Assembly (NCBI GenBank): GCA_905221605.1
Contig: CAJNDS010000291.1
Coordinates: 961,765 to 1,025,764, forward strand
Direction of reading: 5' to 3'
From: Symbiodinium natans
Taxonomy: Eukaryota > Sar > Dinophyceae > Suessiales > Symbiodiniaceae
DNA: 64,000 nt
In this document: piece by piece, positions 1 through 11,640 of the stretch
Numbering within the stretch: the first letter of the stretch is position 1
How the letters are laid out: every line of letters starts with the position of its first letter
The notes under the pieces: model-generated
What the model was told of the DNA's origin: nothing
Database searches by the model: none
The model's input: only the letters and a program-made list of their open reading frames with translations
Program-made: the position numbers and the translations under genes

Positions 1-817
1 GTGGCTACTCGGTTGCAACCTCCGAGTCTTGCACGTCGGATCAGACTATGATCGCCGAATTGCCAACAATGTCAGGAAAGGTCAACGCGCCGATTCCTTT
101 TCAGCTCTAATTTGTGCTTTAGAAGACTAGTCTGTGCTCTATTAGTGTTGAAGCCGATTGTAAGCCTTGAAAGCATACTCAGGCATTTGCTTTGGCAGGC
201 CGTTCCGGGCTGTAATCGTGAGTTTGACAAGTTCAATTTGAAGCAAGCATCGCACTCTCTTTGAATCGGAATCCTTATAGTTTTCGAGCCCTGAAGGATT
301 CGTTCTCTCCCCCTTCGTCTTCATGGTGGTGGTCGGCACTCCGCAGGTTGAACCATCTAAGCTGCTGGTATGCCCGCCCGCCGCTCGCTTTTGCGTTCTA
401 TCACATGCCAAGTATTGCTTATAGTATATAGTCTGATCTTGAACGTACGACATGTCATTCCAATCATGCCGTAACATGATTTGCAGCTGCTCGCCACATG
501 CAACACGTGAGCACCTGGTTTTCTCTGTCGAGGCTTCGGAAGTGGACTGGTCAGGCTTTCTGCTGCATGACAGCACAAACGCCGAATGTCAATCCGTGAT
601 CCGTGATTCGTAAACCCTTCATTTTCAGTTGAACCAAAATCCGACCTTCCCCCCCTCCCCTTAAGTGGCGTGGCCGCGTGGGTGTGTTGGTGCATGTTGG
701 TGCTTCTCTCTGCAATCCCCAAGAAGTCGCCCGGAGAGCTGCCCGAACAATGACGTCTAATGGCTGTACTCAGCAGTGACGCTATGCCCTTAACAATCGC
801 GTGCAATCGAATCTCAG
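1..817. other. no confident gene; probably 5' part of the transporter gene
   Basis: Open frames here are short, lie mostly on the minus strand and resemble nothing I know. The transporter exon that follows starts in the middle of a protein, so its N-terminal membrane segments must lie here or before the window. I could not pick them out. Confidence 0.4.
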
Positions 818-3800
818 GAATGTCCTTTTCTGGAATCTCAACTACTGGGATTCGGCTTCAACGCTTGCCGGCGAAGTGCAGGACGCGGAGCGAACATACC
901 CAAAAGCCTTGGCCATGGCTTTGGTTGCTGTGGTGCTGTCGTACCTTCTACCATTGTGCTCTGGCGCCAACGTACTGGGTGAAGCAGCAAAGGGCGCTTC
1001 GTGCGACTCAATAAATGAAACGAAGCAGCCACGCGCAAGTTGCTGCAGTTGAAAAGTGCTAGGAAAAATATGGCAAAGTCAGCTCCCTGACCCAAGGTTA
1101 GTCGGGCTCGGCATTCCTGGGCCAGCAGCTCATTGGAAAGACTGGAAATCAGGTGAACTGGCGCAAGTGGGCGGGCAGCTGGGTGGACCGTTTGTGAAGC
1201 CAGAAGCCCAGTCGGCCTAGTAGCCTGATAGCTCAAGTTTTGTCAGGCACTTTGCAACTTTCTTTGAGATTTTTGCATGCAGTTGTCGTAATGTTGCACG
1301 CTCTTCAGTGTGCAACCTCCCCACCCTGAACATTCGAAGCTGATTCTGTCACTTTTTAAGTAAACGGTTCCCGGACCCTTGAATCCAAGATCCCCTCGAT
1401 CCCTGAACCCTCTACACCCCTACTATAGTTTGGGCTTAGGCCAAGCCCCCTCTCAACCTTCACCTTGCCGCAAAGCCCCAAAACCCCGAACCCTCATACC
1501 CGAACCCCAAAACCCTTAAACACCAAAACCCAAAGCAACCCCAAACCCCTAAACCCCTGAGCCTTAAACCCCTTAACCCCCTGAACCTCTAGTCCCCGGA
1601 ACCCCTTTAGACTTTTTTAAAGCTATCTTAGCCCTCTATCCCAAACCCCTGAGCCTAGGTTTAAAGGGCTAGGACTTCAGCGTGCTCCGGAATGCCAGAG
1701 CGATCGTATGCTCCGGGATGTCGGCCCAGTGACGAGCTGAAAAAAGTTCTGCCAAAGAAGCGAGAACCTCGCCCTCCGTACTCGGTGGAGGTTTCTGCTT
1801 CGAGGCCTATGGCTCCCAGTCAAGACAGCGTAGGGGGCCACCCGATAACGCTGGCACAGCTGCCATGTGCGAAGACTCACAGGACATGTCAGAACGAAAG
1901 CAGCTGAAGTTTTTGGTGCACCCTTCTCTGCACATTCCAGAGGCGCAGACTCTAAGCCTCAAACGATTCACGAGCACACTCACTATCACTCATTGAAACT
2001 GTTGAGCAGCTTCAGATGTTTTGCTTGTATTCTCCGTCGTTTTTGCCGCTGCAAAGGGGGCCAAACTCATTGATCCTGCAAAGCAGTTTCAGTTGTTCAT
2101 TTTTGACAAAAAAGTACGGGAAGATCTTTACTAGCGCTCTACAGCCCAATGTTGATTGCGGCCACATTGCATGTACATGATCCATCATGATCCATGATGT
2201 CAGCAGTAACCAGCTGCCAGCAAGGTCATGGGTGATTGCTGGTGCTGCTGTCAGCTGTCTTGCACAGCAATTATCCGAAATGGCCGAAGGAGCTTTTCAG
2301 CTTCAAGGAGCGCTACAGCTTCAGTGCTGGTTGAGGCTTCGAAAAGGCTGTTTTGGTCACGGTTTCAGGTGTGTCACACGAACAGCCTGGCCGGTTGTAG
2401 TCCATTGTCAGGTATGGCAGAAGATGGATGGTTGCCAAGCTTCTTCGCACGTCGGTCGCGCTATGACACGCCTTCGGTTGGCTTGTTCTTGATTGCCGTC
2501 CTGGTATTGGTGCCAGCCCTAGTTGTTCCGGATGACGCGGCGCAATTCATGATAAGGCTGGGTTGCAGTATCCTGCAGCCTCATGCCGTGATGTCTCTCA
2601 GACTGTTCCCCTTGCGTAAACTCTTTCTGTCCGTTTAAAGCCTAAACCTTAATTGTAAACGCTTGCGCGCGCCGCGTCGGCAGCCGTGCCGGCCAATGAG
2701 GGGTGCAGGTTGCGGAGGGGACACACTGCCCAAGGCACCCAAGGCAGAGCTCTGCGGACGTGATTATTTGTGCCGAAGATCATGCCGGGTCCGACTCAGA
2801 ACGCTCTGCAGCACCACCCACGTCATGAGTTCAGGAGGTAGGAGGTTTAGACACGGGGGGTCAGGGTTTCAGGGGTGGTCCCAGAGGGTGGTTTTTCAGG
2901 GCAGATAGTCCCAGACGATTTTGGCGTTTTCGTGCTGGCGTGGTCTCTGTATAAGGGGCCCACAGGGGGGCGGGGGGGGGGGGGGGGGGAAATTTTGCGT
3001 TTGGGGTGAGGTTGGGGAGGGGTGAAGAAGAACCGGATCCTGCTGAATCTCGCTTGCGACCCCCAAGCCCAGCCGAAGGCAATACTTGTGTGCCTGGGAG
3101 GTGCAGTACACTCTTGCAAAGTTGTCGCAGTGTGGCGAGGCAATTCTTCGAAAGTGTTTGTGCCAAGCTTTGCCCTCACCACCGATCTCTTCCCATGTCC
3201 CTCTTGAGCGTAGCTCTATCCAATCAAGCTTACAGCGAAGTCTAGTCATTTGCTCTGCAGAGTGCTGCCATGACAGCAGACCAGCGCACTTCAATCTTCC
3301 CATGGTTTTCCAGATACTCAACACTGCAACAACGACAGCCTGATCTGCTTATTTTGATGATGTGCTGGTATTCTTGCTACGTCGTGCTGTCACAGAACAT
3401 GCCTTCTGTGTCAAAACATCCTCAACTACAACATTTCGCTGCTGCCCAGAGCTACGAGGAGTCGATAAGCCACAACCTGGATTTCCGAGTACAGAGGCCA
3501 GAACCAGAAGCAACTGAGCTGTCTTCTACCACTGGGAACATGTTCCACATCTTCTAAATCTGCCATGTTGCGGGAGGCATGCAACCTCAAAACTTCTCCA
3601 GGTGCTCAGCTCCTCATCAAGCTTCAGCGCCATCATCAACGTCTTAAACGCTGTCTACTGCATTGCCCAGGCGCTTGCGCGTGCACCGCGCACCAACCTT
3701 GATTCTCTCAAGAAGCAGTCCAGCCGTGCTGTATGATAGCAGAAATGTCGTGGGTTTGCACGTGCTATCATGCGATCCATGCCACACACGCCTGTGAGAA

Positions 3801-4440
3801 GGTTCTGGAGTTCTCGGCATTTCTGCACCTCAGAAGATTTTCAGCTGCAAAAAGTTTCTCTCAGCTTGGAATTGGCAACAAAGTCCGGGGTGTCACAGCC
3901 AAGGAAGGCACAATGACATGGCACGCTTTGCCCTAAGTTGCAGTGTTTGCTGTCACGTTTGCAAACTGATGCGAGATGTTTTGCAATGTGACGCGTGGCA
4001 GCTTGAGCATCTGTACCCCTTCATGACTGAAGTTCCAAAAAATGTCAGAGGCTCCGTGTCGGGAATCTTTCCCCCGTGTCCCCGAAAAACTCCAAGGCCC
4101 CTTCCGGGTGCCATGCTCATTTAAGGCCGGGAAGGGTCAGAGAATCGGCATGTGGCTTGTGCAAATCTGTTCCCCCGAAGCGGTGCTGTTAAGTAGTGGA
4201 AGCCTTGCTTCGCCTTCTTTTTAGAGAGAGAGAGAGAGAGCATCTTGTGCGTTGTTAGCTGCGAAGCACAGATTTAGGGCGAGGCAGCATAAGATCATGG
4301 CGATGAAGCTGAAGCAGTTGTTGGCAGGATTTGTCTCCACAACTCCAAAACATTCCAAAGCCCTCACGAGGTGTGCTGCCTGATGCTGGCGCTCCCTATC
4401 GCCTTCTGCTTCGCCCCCTGGCAGCTCAGAAGAAGAGATT
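818..4440 (+). CDS. APC-superfamily transporter (polyamine/amino-acid type), multi-exon, 5' incomplete
   Basis: Eight short plus-strand exons together resemble the second half of a plant PUT/LAT-type amino-acid/polyamine permease. Exons as read: 818-971 ([18 protein letters not shown], the family hallmark, then a membrane segment), 1153-1193, 2225-2307 ([10 protein letters not shown]...[12 protein letters not shown]), 2412-2509 ([16 protein letters not shown] and a membrane segment), 3602-3670 ([12 protein letters not shown]), 3802-3835 ([11 protein letters not shown]), about 4049-4120 ([11 protein letters not shown], like the family's P-x-x-x-RP-x-x-VP) and about 4373-4440 (last hydrophobic segment). 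Splice phases agree at the first six joins. Donors used are GT, GA (after 2307) and GC (after 3670), and nearly all acceptors are AG|G. The borders of the last two exons are uncertain and the stop codon is not fixed. The protein would sit in a membrane and carry a small cationic or amino substrate. The family call is firm; the substrate is not known. Confidence 0.75.
2308..2411 (+). other. intron with GA donor in the transporter
   Basis: The upstream exon ends ...FQLQ plus one base and the next begins by completing a glycine codon to give ...[11 protein letters not shown], as expected for the APC family. The intron starts GAGCGC and ends TGTCAG before G. This is a clear GA-AG|G case of 104 bp. 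Confidence 0.65.
4222..4240. repeat. GA dinucleotide microsatellite
   Basis: A run of about nine GA units, inside or next to the last introns of the APC transporter. No gene is read here. Confidence 0.9.
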
Positions 4441-4888
4441 TCTTTATTCTGATATCCAGATAGTGGCGACATCATGTAGCCGTTTTATGGTTTCAATGCG
4501 CTTGAGAGAGGGATAGAAGCCATTTTGCACAGGTGCTTTTGACTCTCCCCTTCTTCGCCGGAGACTGGTTGCAGGTTGGCGCCATTGGCGGTTCTGTATT
4601 GCCGCTGGGCGAAATGGAATAACGGGTGAGATGATGCAGTGCAAGACTCTCAGTAGCTATGCAGTTACGTTAATGGCGACAGCATGACCGCAGTTCGAAG
4701 CAATCCAGTGTGCTGAAATGGACAGCGCGCTCTTGACTGCGCTAGGGAACTGACCCCACTCGCGCCATTTATGCTTCAGGCTGCCACTCTGATCCACCAC
4801 AAATCAGACTTCTCGAATGTGACACCTTGCTACTACGTACACCACGCGTGTACACTCGAGCGCATGCAACTTCACACTCTCAAGCATT
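4441..4888. other. no gene recognised
   Basis: This may hold the 3' end of the APC transporter, such as a last exon and UTR. No frame can be assigned. It ends at the fold-back element. Confidence 0.4.
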
Positions 4889-5222
4889 GACCCGCGAAAC
4901 TGGGTCCCCTTTTCCGGGGGTGGCGAAGACGAACTTCAGGGCCGAATTTCGTCTTCAGGGGCCGAATTTCGGCTTCAGAGCCGAATTTCGGCTTCAGGAG
5001 CCAAATTTCGTCTTCGCGGCCGAATTTCGGCTTCAGGGCCGAATTTCGGCTTCAGGGCTGAATTTAGGCTTCCGGGCCGAATTTCGTCTTCAGGAGCCAA
5101 ATTTCGTCTTCAGGCCCGAATTTCGTCTTCAGGGCCTAATTACGCCTGGGCCGAATTTCGTCTTCAAATTTCGAGTTTCGTCTTCGACCCCTCCCGGAAA
5201 AGGGGACCCAGTTTCCCGGGTC
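4889..5222. mobile_element. fold-back/MITE-like element with 20-bp internal tandem repeats
   Basis: The ends are near-perfect inverted repeats of about 40 bp. The left arm (4889-4929) carries GAAACTGGGTCCCCTTTTCC, and its reverse complement lies in the right arm (about 5183-5222). Between them are about a dozen imperfect copies of a 20-bp unit, GGGCCGAATTTCGTCTTCAG and variants. The 8-base string CTCTCAAG occurs just outside both ends (about 4877 and 5230) and may be a target-site duplication. The long open frame across it (NFRAEFRLQ repeats) is a translation of the repeat, not a gene. No transposase is present, so it would be non-autonomous. Confidence 0.8.
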
Positions 5223-6214
5223 TCTGCTTCTCTCAAGGATGGCTGTCCTTCTTCACCACGGCTTGGAGTTCTGCCGACGTGCCTGAGCAGCACGAAATAC
5301 GCCGTGATGCATTATTTCATGAGTTGTTTAGCAGCGATTTTTTGATTCCAAGCAAGTTGCAATAGCCTGGCAGCTGAGGAAATGGCTGGCTGCACTTTCG
5401 CAGGCTCGATGCTTTGTGCGTTGACGCAGTTCCTGTGGTCGCTTGCATCACCTTCTTGCCGTTTTACTAAGCCGTACAAAAAATATTCAAGACCATCCAA
5501 AACCTTTCGGTCGAGTTGAAAATACCCGTGCCTTTGCACAGGGCTTTGAAGTGCTCGATTGCGTGACACAGTGCAAATGTGTGCAACTTCTTGGCCGGAA
5601 GCTTTTCGTTTCCAGGGAGCTATCGGAACGATTTGCACCATGCATCAATCATCTCTGGTCCGCTTCCAAGGCAACACCAACAACCCCATCAAGGAGAAAC
5701 CCCTAAGCTGTTTCTGAAGCACCCTGTCCTTGCCAACCCAAAATGTCTTGAATCAGGGACGAGGGCGCTGCTCTGCCCTAGCATCGGGGTTGAATGGAGC
5801 ATCGTGGAGTCAGAGGTTCAACCCAGGTCCACTGCTCCACTGCTCCACTGCTCCACTTGTCCACTGTGTGGGATACTTTGGGCCTTGGCGTGTCTCCGAA
5901 AGCTGGCCGGAGATCTTGATGTCGCAGTTGCACTTGCCTTTTTTTTTTGAAGTGGCGTGGCTGGTTGAAAGATGGACAGCCTGGCTTGATAGCCTGGCAA
6001 GTATCTTTGAATTTCAGAGATGTTTTGTTTTCTTTTTCTTCGCTCTTTGCTTCTCGAGAGCCAGGCTTCCGTGCTGTACAGAGCTAAAAAAAAGCAGCCA
6101 CAAAAGTGAGTTTGAAAGGGTTTGGAGGGTTTAAAGGTTTAGGTCTAGGGTTTACAGAGGCTCTAGGGCACCACTTGTATGTATCTCTCTTATGCGTAGC
6201 TCTCCTTCCGCGGG
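5223..6214. other. no confident gene
   Basis: Open frames on both strands are short and unlike known families. There is a poly-T run at about 5939-5949, and a CTCCACTG repeat at about 5828-5862. Confidence 0.4.
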
Positions 6215-6637
6215 ATGGAGGAAGAGCTGAGACGTAACACAGAGCCGCTAGTCCAGTCCCCGGGCCCGGAGACGCAAGAGGCGAAGGAGGCCTACCTGCG
6301 TGGGCAAGGCCTGCGCTCGAGCGTCATGGCGCGCCCCGACTCCTGGCAGACAGGGCCGTCCACGCTGCAGGCGATGCTGGACGCCACGCTGGACTCGGAG
6401 ACAGGTCCTCCAGCCTTTACAACACAAGACGTGGACCAGCACGCCACTTCCCAAGACTTGCCAGGGCTAGGGCTTGGCTGGCAGGCTGCGGAGCCCGAGA
6501 GCAGTCAGGTCACACAACAGGAGGACCTAGAGGAGGATACTGCCACAGTGGCGCACGGGCGGCCAGTTTGGCACTGCCAGGTCTTGGGCGAGACTAGAGC
6601 GCCCTCCCCCGGAGATCTTGGGGATGGTTCAGCCTGA
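6215..6637 (+). CDS. hypothetical ORF, 140 aa, acidic and Gln/Pro/Ser-rich
   Basis: A GC-rich open frame begins with ATG (MEEELRRNTEPLVQ) and ends with TGA. The product is hydrophilic, with many Glu, Asp, Gln, Ser and Pro residues and no membrane segment or motif I recognise. Its codon pattern is rich in G/C at third positions, like the real exons in this window, which is the only argument for coding. It could be one exon of a larger gene or a chance frame. Confidence 0.3.
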   Translation: MEEELRRNTEPLVQSPGPETQEAKEAYLRGQGLRSSVMARPDSWQTGPSTLQAMLDATLDSETGPPAFTTQDVDQHATSQDLPGLGLGWQAAEPESSQVTQQEDLEEDTATVAHGRPVWHCQVLGETRAPSPGDLGDGSA

Positions 6638-7758
6638 GGTCAATTATCCTGCTCCAACTCCCTGTGGTGTGGTTGTGAAGACAGGCTTGTGCAAGCGCTT
6701 CCATCGTGGCGTTGCGCAGGAAACTTCCTTTGCGGAGCCCTGAACATGTCGAGAAATCAGAGCTTCTCCACAAAGCGCCGAGAGAAAGAGAGAGAGAGAG
6801 AGGGATCGAGGCCCCTCACCGAACCACAAACCGCTTGGTCGTCGCGGCCGGGGACCCCTCACCGGGGGTCCTCTTAAGCGAGGAGGAGGAGAAGAAGAAG
6901 AAGAGAGAAATTTGCGGGTTTCACCAACATATAGAGGTAGAAAGGTTTTCCTACGAACATGAAAGGAACAACGTAGAGGTTTTGATTTGAAAGCCCAAGC
7001 AAACCGACCCGCGGGTTTCACAGAGCTTATAGGGGTTTGAGTTGGGATTTTGGGGCTCAGTATTGCGGCTTAACAAGGTTTAGGATTCAGGTCCCCCCGC
7101 GCACAGAGCACCGCATGGCCTTTGCGAGGCAACCTCCCAGAGGACTTGAAGACATTCTCGCCGCTCAGACATCGCATTTCGACCCTTGTCTGGATCTTGT
7201 GGTCGTCGTAAGTTTTACAGTCGACAGTCGAACTGAATCATGTTGTAGAATGCAGAGAGCTGGATAAGAGAATCCTTTCCCGGCCAAAGCAGTTTGGGGC
7301 GGTTTGAGTTCCGCTGCTTGAAAAGGCTCTGCCCATTCCATACAAAAGGTTTCTCTTTGCCGTATTGAGCCAACAGTAGAACGCCCTCCTGTTGTTGCTT
7401 GTAGTTTTCTGACAGTGAGGTTCCAGTGGCCAGGCACACATCTTCATGTTAGTACTACCATGTGTTCCGAAGCAGTGCCGCCGGCGTAGCTCATAAACTT
7501 CGTGTCAAAGAGTGCCTTCCTCCAAGGCCAGCGCAGCCAGCGAGAGTCCGCAGCACAGCAGTTCTGAGACCTTCCTGGTTCCGGCGGTCAGAGCAGAGCT
7601 TTCACAATCGCTGGGTAGGCTGTGAGTCTGCGTAAGAAGACGAAAACCAAAGTTTGGGATGCTTGCACTTTTCAGAGAAGCGGCGTTCACTCAATGATCC
7701 ACAATACACTCTGTCATGGCAAGGGTGGGCCACCTGACTTGGGCATGGACTTGCGGCA
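6638..7758. other. no gene recognised
   Basis: This stretch holds a short GA/GAGA run (about 6783-6805), a GAGGAG/GAAGAAG purine tract (about 6880-6910) and low-information sequence up to the UDG-like gene. Confidence 0.5.
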
Positions 7759-8469
7759 TTGCAAGGCTCAAAAATATTCGAGACTTGTACCCCAAAGATG
7801 GGGAAGATGGTGCAGACGCGGTCAGGCAATGGCAGGAAAGCAGGCCAGGCCGACAGGCCCTACAAGCCCTCGAAACCTCAAAGGATCAAAAAGAGCTTGG
7901 TCAAGCTTGCACAGCAAACGAAGCACAGAGCGGTCAAGAAGCCACAGGTTGTAAGCGAATGCAACGCGGCAAGAGGTTTGATACTGGGCCAAGCTCCACC
8001 TGGCCCTCGTAAATCCTTACCAAGGGGCTGGCGGCCTTTGGCGGGGCCAGCGGAGCAGAGATTGGCAAGGCTTGCAGGAGTCGATGTGGCCCAACTATGG
8101 CAGCACTTCGATCGCGCCAATTTGCTCTCTTGGTACCCCGGCCTCAAGGGGAGGTCTGCCAAGCACGACGTGTCCAAGGGCTATAAGTTGCATGCCTCAG
8201 ACGGGGATGTCTTCCCAATGGAGCATGCCAAGGACGCTGCCTCGAGGCTCAAGCTGACAAAGTATCGCTCTGTGCTTTTGCTTGGGACCGCGGTGGCTCG
8301 TGCTTTTGGGGTCTCCAAGGCACTTCTGAAGGTTGAGACAAGGGGCCAAACACGATTTCTGACATTTCCGCATCCGTCCGGTGTTTCGCATTACTGGAAC
8401 GACAAGACGAACGTGAAGAAAGCAGCCAGGGCCTTCAAAAGAGAGGTCCGAGCCTTGCAGCGAGAATAG
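7759..8469 (+). CDS. uracil-DNA-glycosylase-superfamily-like protein, single exon, 236 aa
   Basis: The frame carries the ordered landmarks of the UDG superfamily, most like the short UDG-like proteins of phages and actinobacteria. There is LILGQAPPGP at residues 74-83 (the glycine-rich first motif), a G-x-x-x-RLARLAG segment at 96-107, RANLLSWYPG at 119-128, VLLLGTAVARAFG at 172-184, and FPHPSGVSHYWND at 203-215, the counterpart of the HPS motif. Family members bind DNA and remove damaged bases, but activity here is not shown. Residues 20-65 are Lys/Arg-rich and could serve nuclear import or DNA binding. There are several early ATGs; a start at residue 14 or 17 is equally possible. There is no intron in the domain, which suggests a retrogene or a transferred gene. 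Confidence 0.7.
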   Translation: MQGSKIFETCTPKMGKMVQTRSGNGRKAGQADRPYKPSKPQRIKKSLVKLAQQTKHRAVKKPQVVSECNAARGLILGQAPPGPRKSLPRGWRPLAGPAEQRLARLAGVDVAQLWQHFDRANLLSWYPGLKGRSAKHDVSKGYKLHASDGDVFPMEHAKDAASRLKLTKYRSVLLLGTAVARAFGVSKALLKVETRGQTRFLTFPHPSGVSHYWNDKTNVKKAARAFKREVRALQRE

Positions 8470-9659
8470 GGGGCGTAGCAATCAAGTCGGAAAGCGAGCT
8501 TGGCAGAGAGGGGAAAAGTGCGCTGTAGACCTATAGATTGCGACTTCAGCGCTGCAAGACCTTGATGACAAGAGTCAGCAACGAACGCCGGAAGTGCACT
8601 TCGCCAGGAAGCTCTGAGCAACCTGCAAGCTGTACTGCCAGGACCTGCAGATGCTGTCGCAGACTCTAACTTCGTTGGCGCAGGCTTGGTGGTCGTCCAT
8701 CCATAATGTCTTGTCATTGTCATCAATGTTGCAAGATCTGCGAACCGCTTGCGAGCCCGTCCATGGCCGCGGCAGGCGCACGGCGCCGACTCCTTTCACG
8801 TAGTTCTCGCTATGGAGGTGCGCCTACGGTAACCCATGACTGCCCACATCTGCAGTCCCTTCAAAGAGTTGCAGATGCAAAGGCACGCGAGGGTCCAGCG
8901 GCACTGCAAAAGGCCGTGACTGCATGTTGCTCCATTTGCCTGCGACGCGTCGTGATTCTCGTACTTGTTGGGGTCCGCTGGAATATGTGCTCTTTCAAAC
9001 ATTTAGAGACTGTACGCGGAGGCCGCCCAGCTGGCCGGCGGCTTTGCGAAGCATTTTGCCACGCCAGCATCCAAGAGATCCCCCAAAACTCCCTGAAAGT
9101 GCGAACGCGAGTTGCTTCAAAGTGACAGGTTCCGAAGCACGAGTCATCCCTCAAATCTTCGAGAGGAACATGTCGATGGCCACAGCCTCAGGCCACTTTC
9201 TGCATCTGAATCTGTGAGCCTTGCTGGCATTTGAGCTGGAAATCCACCAAGGTTCATCGGATCCAGAAGTTCCCGGCAAGGCTTCGAACGTGAAGTGGGC
9301 CTTCGCCTTAGGCCTTGGGGATCGCGAGGGCATTGCAGTCAAATCGATGAATCACCACGACAACACATGCAGCGCCTCAGGCGGTCCGGGAGGCTCACAG
9401 AGAGCTTCTGAAGGAGCTCTACTATACATTACTATACATTACCATACCATCCTTTTTTTCTGAATTTGGCCCGACTTGGAGACTTTCACGTTCACGAAAC
9501 TAGGAGTCGGTGGATCCTACTTCGGTGATTCTCACAGTCGCAGACGCGGACGTGGCTTGGATTCATGGTTCACTGTGATTCACCTTGCACGGACAGGAGT
9601 AGTGCAACGCATTGCAGTTGAAGCATCTCGACGTTTTGATCCCGAAAAGGTGAATTAGT
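8470..9659. other. no confident gene
   Basis: Several overlapping short frames look weakly protein-like, for example a plus-strand stretch at about 8600-8790 with a helical, Gln/Leu-rich product. None has a family signature or clean splice borders. Confidence 0.35.
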
Positions 9660-10552
9660 AACACTAAAACTGCCTGGTTGTGCCACTTCCTCTTCAGATG
9701 CTTGCCCATTGCGAGGTCGTCTTCCATCCACGATACTTCAGCCGCTTGACCAGGGACTTCGAAGCACTTCGTCAGTACGGAGGCAAGCACACAGAATTCG
9801 CACTTGCACGTGCTTGCAGTCCTGTTGAGATTCGATGGTACTTGAATGATCTTGATTGAAATTGAAGGTGGGCACGAGTGGACCATTTGGCAAGTCCTTG
9901 GCTTGTTCCATTGATGACACGGTACTTTGAACGAGTGTGCCAATTGCTGTGAAACGAACTTCAGGCACCGCAGCTGCCATTCCGGAACTACTATGCATCG
10001 CCCGCGTGCTCCAGGGCACCCAGCTCAGTGTGTCTGCTGAACAGACCAAATCCGGACATTTTCACATGTCCTCTCGAGAACTGTCGAGAGGTGTGGGCGT
10101 ATGTTGCCTCCATCTGGGAATGTGGCGGTGTGAGCTTCTCAGGAGCTCAAGGACTAGACGAATTTGAGATTTGCGGCCGCACACAGGGCACGTATTGCAA
10201 TGCGCCACAGAATTTTCATCCGGATACCATGACAAGGTTGCTGGCCTTAGCTTGGGAAGCGAGCATTTTGCTCTCGCCTCAGCAACGTGTATTGGTGATC
10301 TGCTCTCCATTGGTCCACTGGTCCAGTGGTCGGAGAGAGCCGATGCCGCGAGGCCTTCAGCACGTACTCGCTGCCGCTGCTGCTGGCGGTGGAGGCTGTG
10401 AAAGGGTTCGTAGCTGCGAAAGGATGCGAGAGGGCTTCGTAGTGTTGCGTAGGCAAGAAGCGAAGGATGTACTCGACATTCAATGTGTTCTCTGTTGCCA
10501 GCGCAAGCTCATTCATTTCTGGCAAGGCTGAGGCGCACGAGGGCGATGTCAT
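9660..10552 (-). CDS. unrecognised minus-strand gene, at least three coding pieces
   Basis: Three minus-strand pieces look coding. One, at 10552 down to about 10300, begins with ATG (MTSPSCASALPEMNELALAT) and continues with Ser/Thr/Ala-rich sequence. A second, at about 10000-9800, contains EVRFTAIGTLVQSTV and MEQAKDLPNGPLVPTF. A third, at about 9770-9660, contains QAAEVSWMEDDLAMGKHLKR. The last two are in different frames, which fits an intron or a frameshift near 9740. No family is recognised. The evidence is amino-acid composition and codon style only, so this could still be chance. Confidence 0.35.
10304..10335. repeat. small palindrome
   Basis: The string GGTCCACTGGTCCAGTGG and its flanks can pair with themselves, with CTCTCC on the left and GGAGAG on the right lengthening the stem. 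It lies inside the candidate minus-strand gene at 9.7-10.6 kb. No function is known. Confidence 0.5.
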
Positions 10553-11640
10553 CGCGGAGGACTCATGATGAGCTGACCGTGCGTGTGTAGAAGAAAAGAC
10601 AGTGGCACAGGTGTGTCTAAGCTCGCGTGTGCAATCCTAAGAATATCCAAGAAGCACGGATGGTGTCGAATTCGACGTGTGACGCAGCTCAAGAGCTGGT
10701 ACTCTTCCACATTGTCTTATCATGGAGAGTGGATCCCCGGCATTGGAGCCTTGGGCGCTTCTGCATCAGCGAAAGTGTTGGGAGGATCACCACTGCTACA
10801 TCCGCTGTTTCTTTTACAGCGCTGTGAAGGAAGCTGCGCACGGCTCTGAGCCAGCCCGTCAATTATCCTCACAGTTTCTCAAAGCCACGTGTGGCCAACT
10901 CACAACTGATATGTAGTATTCATTACGTGGTAGTATGCGTTATTCTGCTGTAGAGCATCGTAGCGCCATCTTGGCCGAAGCCTGGGCCAGAGCAGGTTGG
11001 TGTGGTGAAACGTGACGTGAATCTGCGTGCCGTGTGCGGCAAGGCTCGCTCAAGGAGGTCAGGCGCTTCCATCCTCAGGCATCGGCTTCAGCTTTTAGGA
11101 AGTTGAAACACCATGCACAAAGATGAGCTCGTGAGAGTCGACACCGACTAGGCCTGGTCAGAGCCCGCCTCCGGCCAATCTTCCTGCCCGCCGCAGACTC
11201 AACACCACGCCACATCTCCATCCATACAGATCAAGAGGCACTCAGACAAGGAGCACGCCCGGCAGTTTATTGATGCAGGTCTAGTTTTTTAGGAAAGCCG
11301 GCTGCTCTTGTCCAGGTCAAGTCCACGTCTGTCGTTTCTGACAAGGGCATGTGGCAAACGTGGATTGACAGGCAGTGGTCTGAGACCTTCGACAATCTTA
11401 CCTGTTGAGACAAGAGAGCATGCAGAACCTCCATGGTACCTGTCTGCAGAGCTGCAAGGTGGTTTCAAGCAAAGCGACATGCTCAGGGTGTTGCTGAGCT
11501 CTCTTTCTTCGCACCTCGCTTGCAAAGCTTGGATAATATTTGTAATATGTGTCTATTTGCTGTAAGTATTTGTGTGTGTATATATATGCAAAACCTATAA
11601 GTAGTTCACTCACTTCTTAATCCCTTCCCCCTTTATTAAA
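10553..11640. other. no confident gene
   Basis: Only short frames without recognisable motifs, and a TA/GT-rich spot at about 11572-11590. Confidence 0.4.

Noticed and set aside
4827-5345. 172-codon plus-strand ORF with repeated FRAEFRLQ units
   Set aside because: It is the translation of the 20-bp satellite inside the fold-back element; 20 is not a multiple of three and the frame drifts with the repeat.
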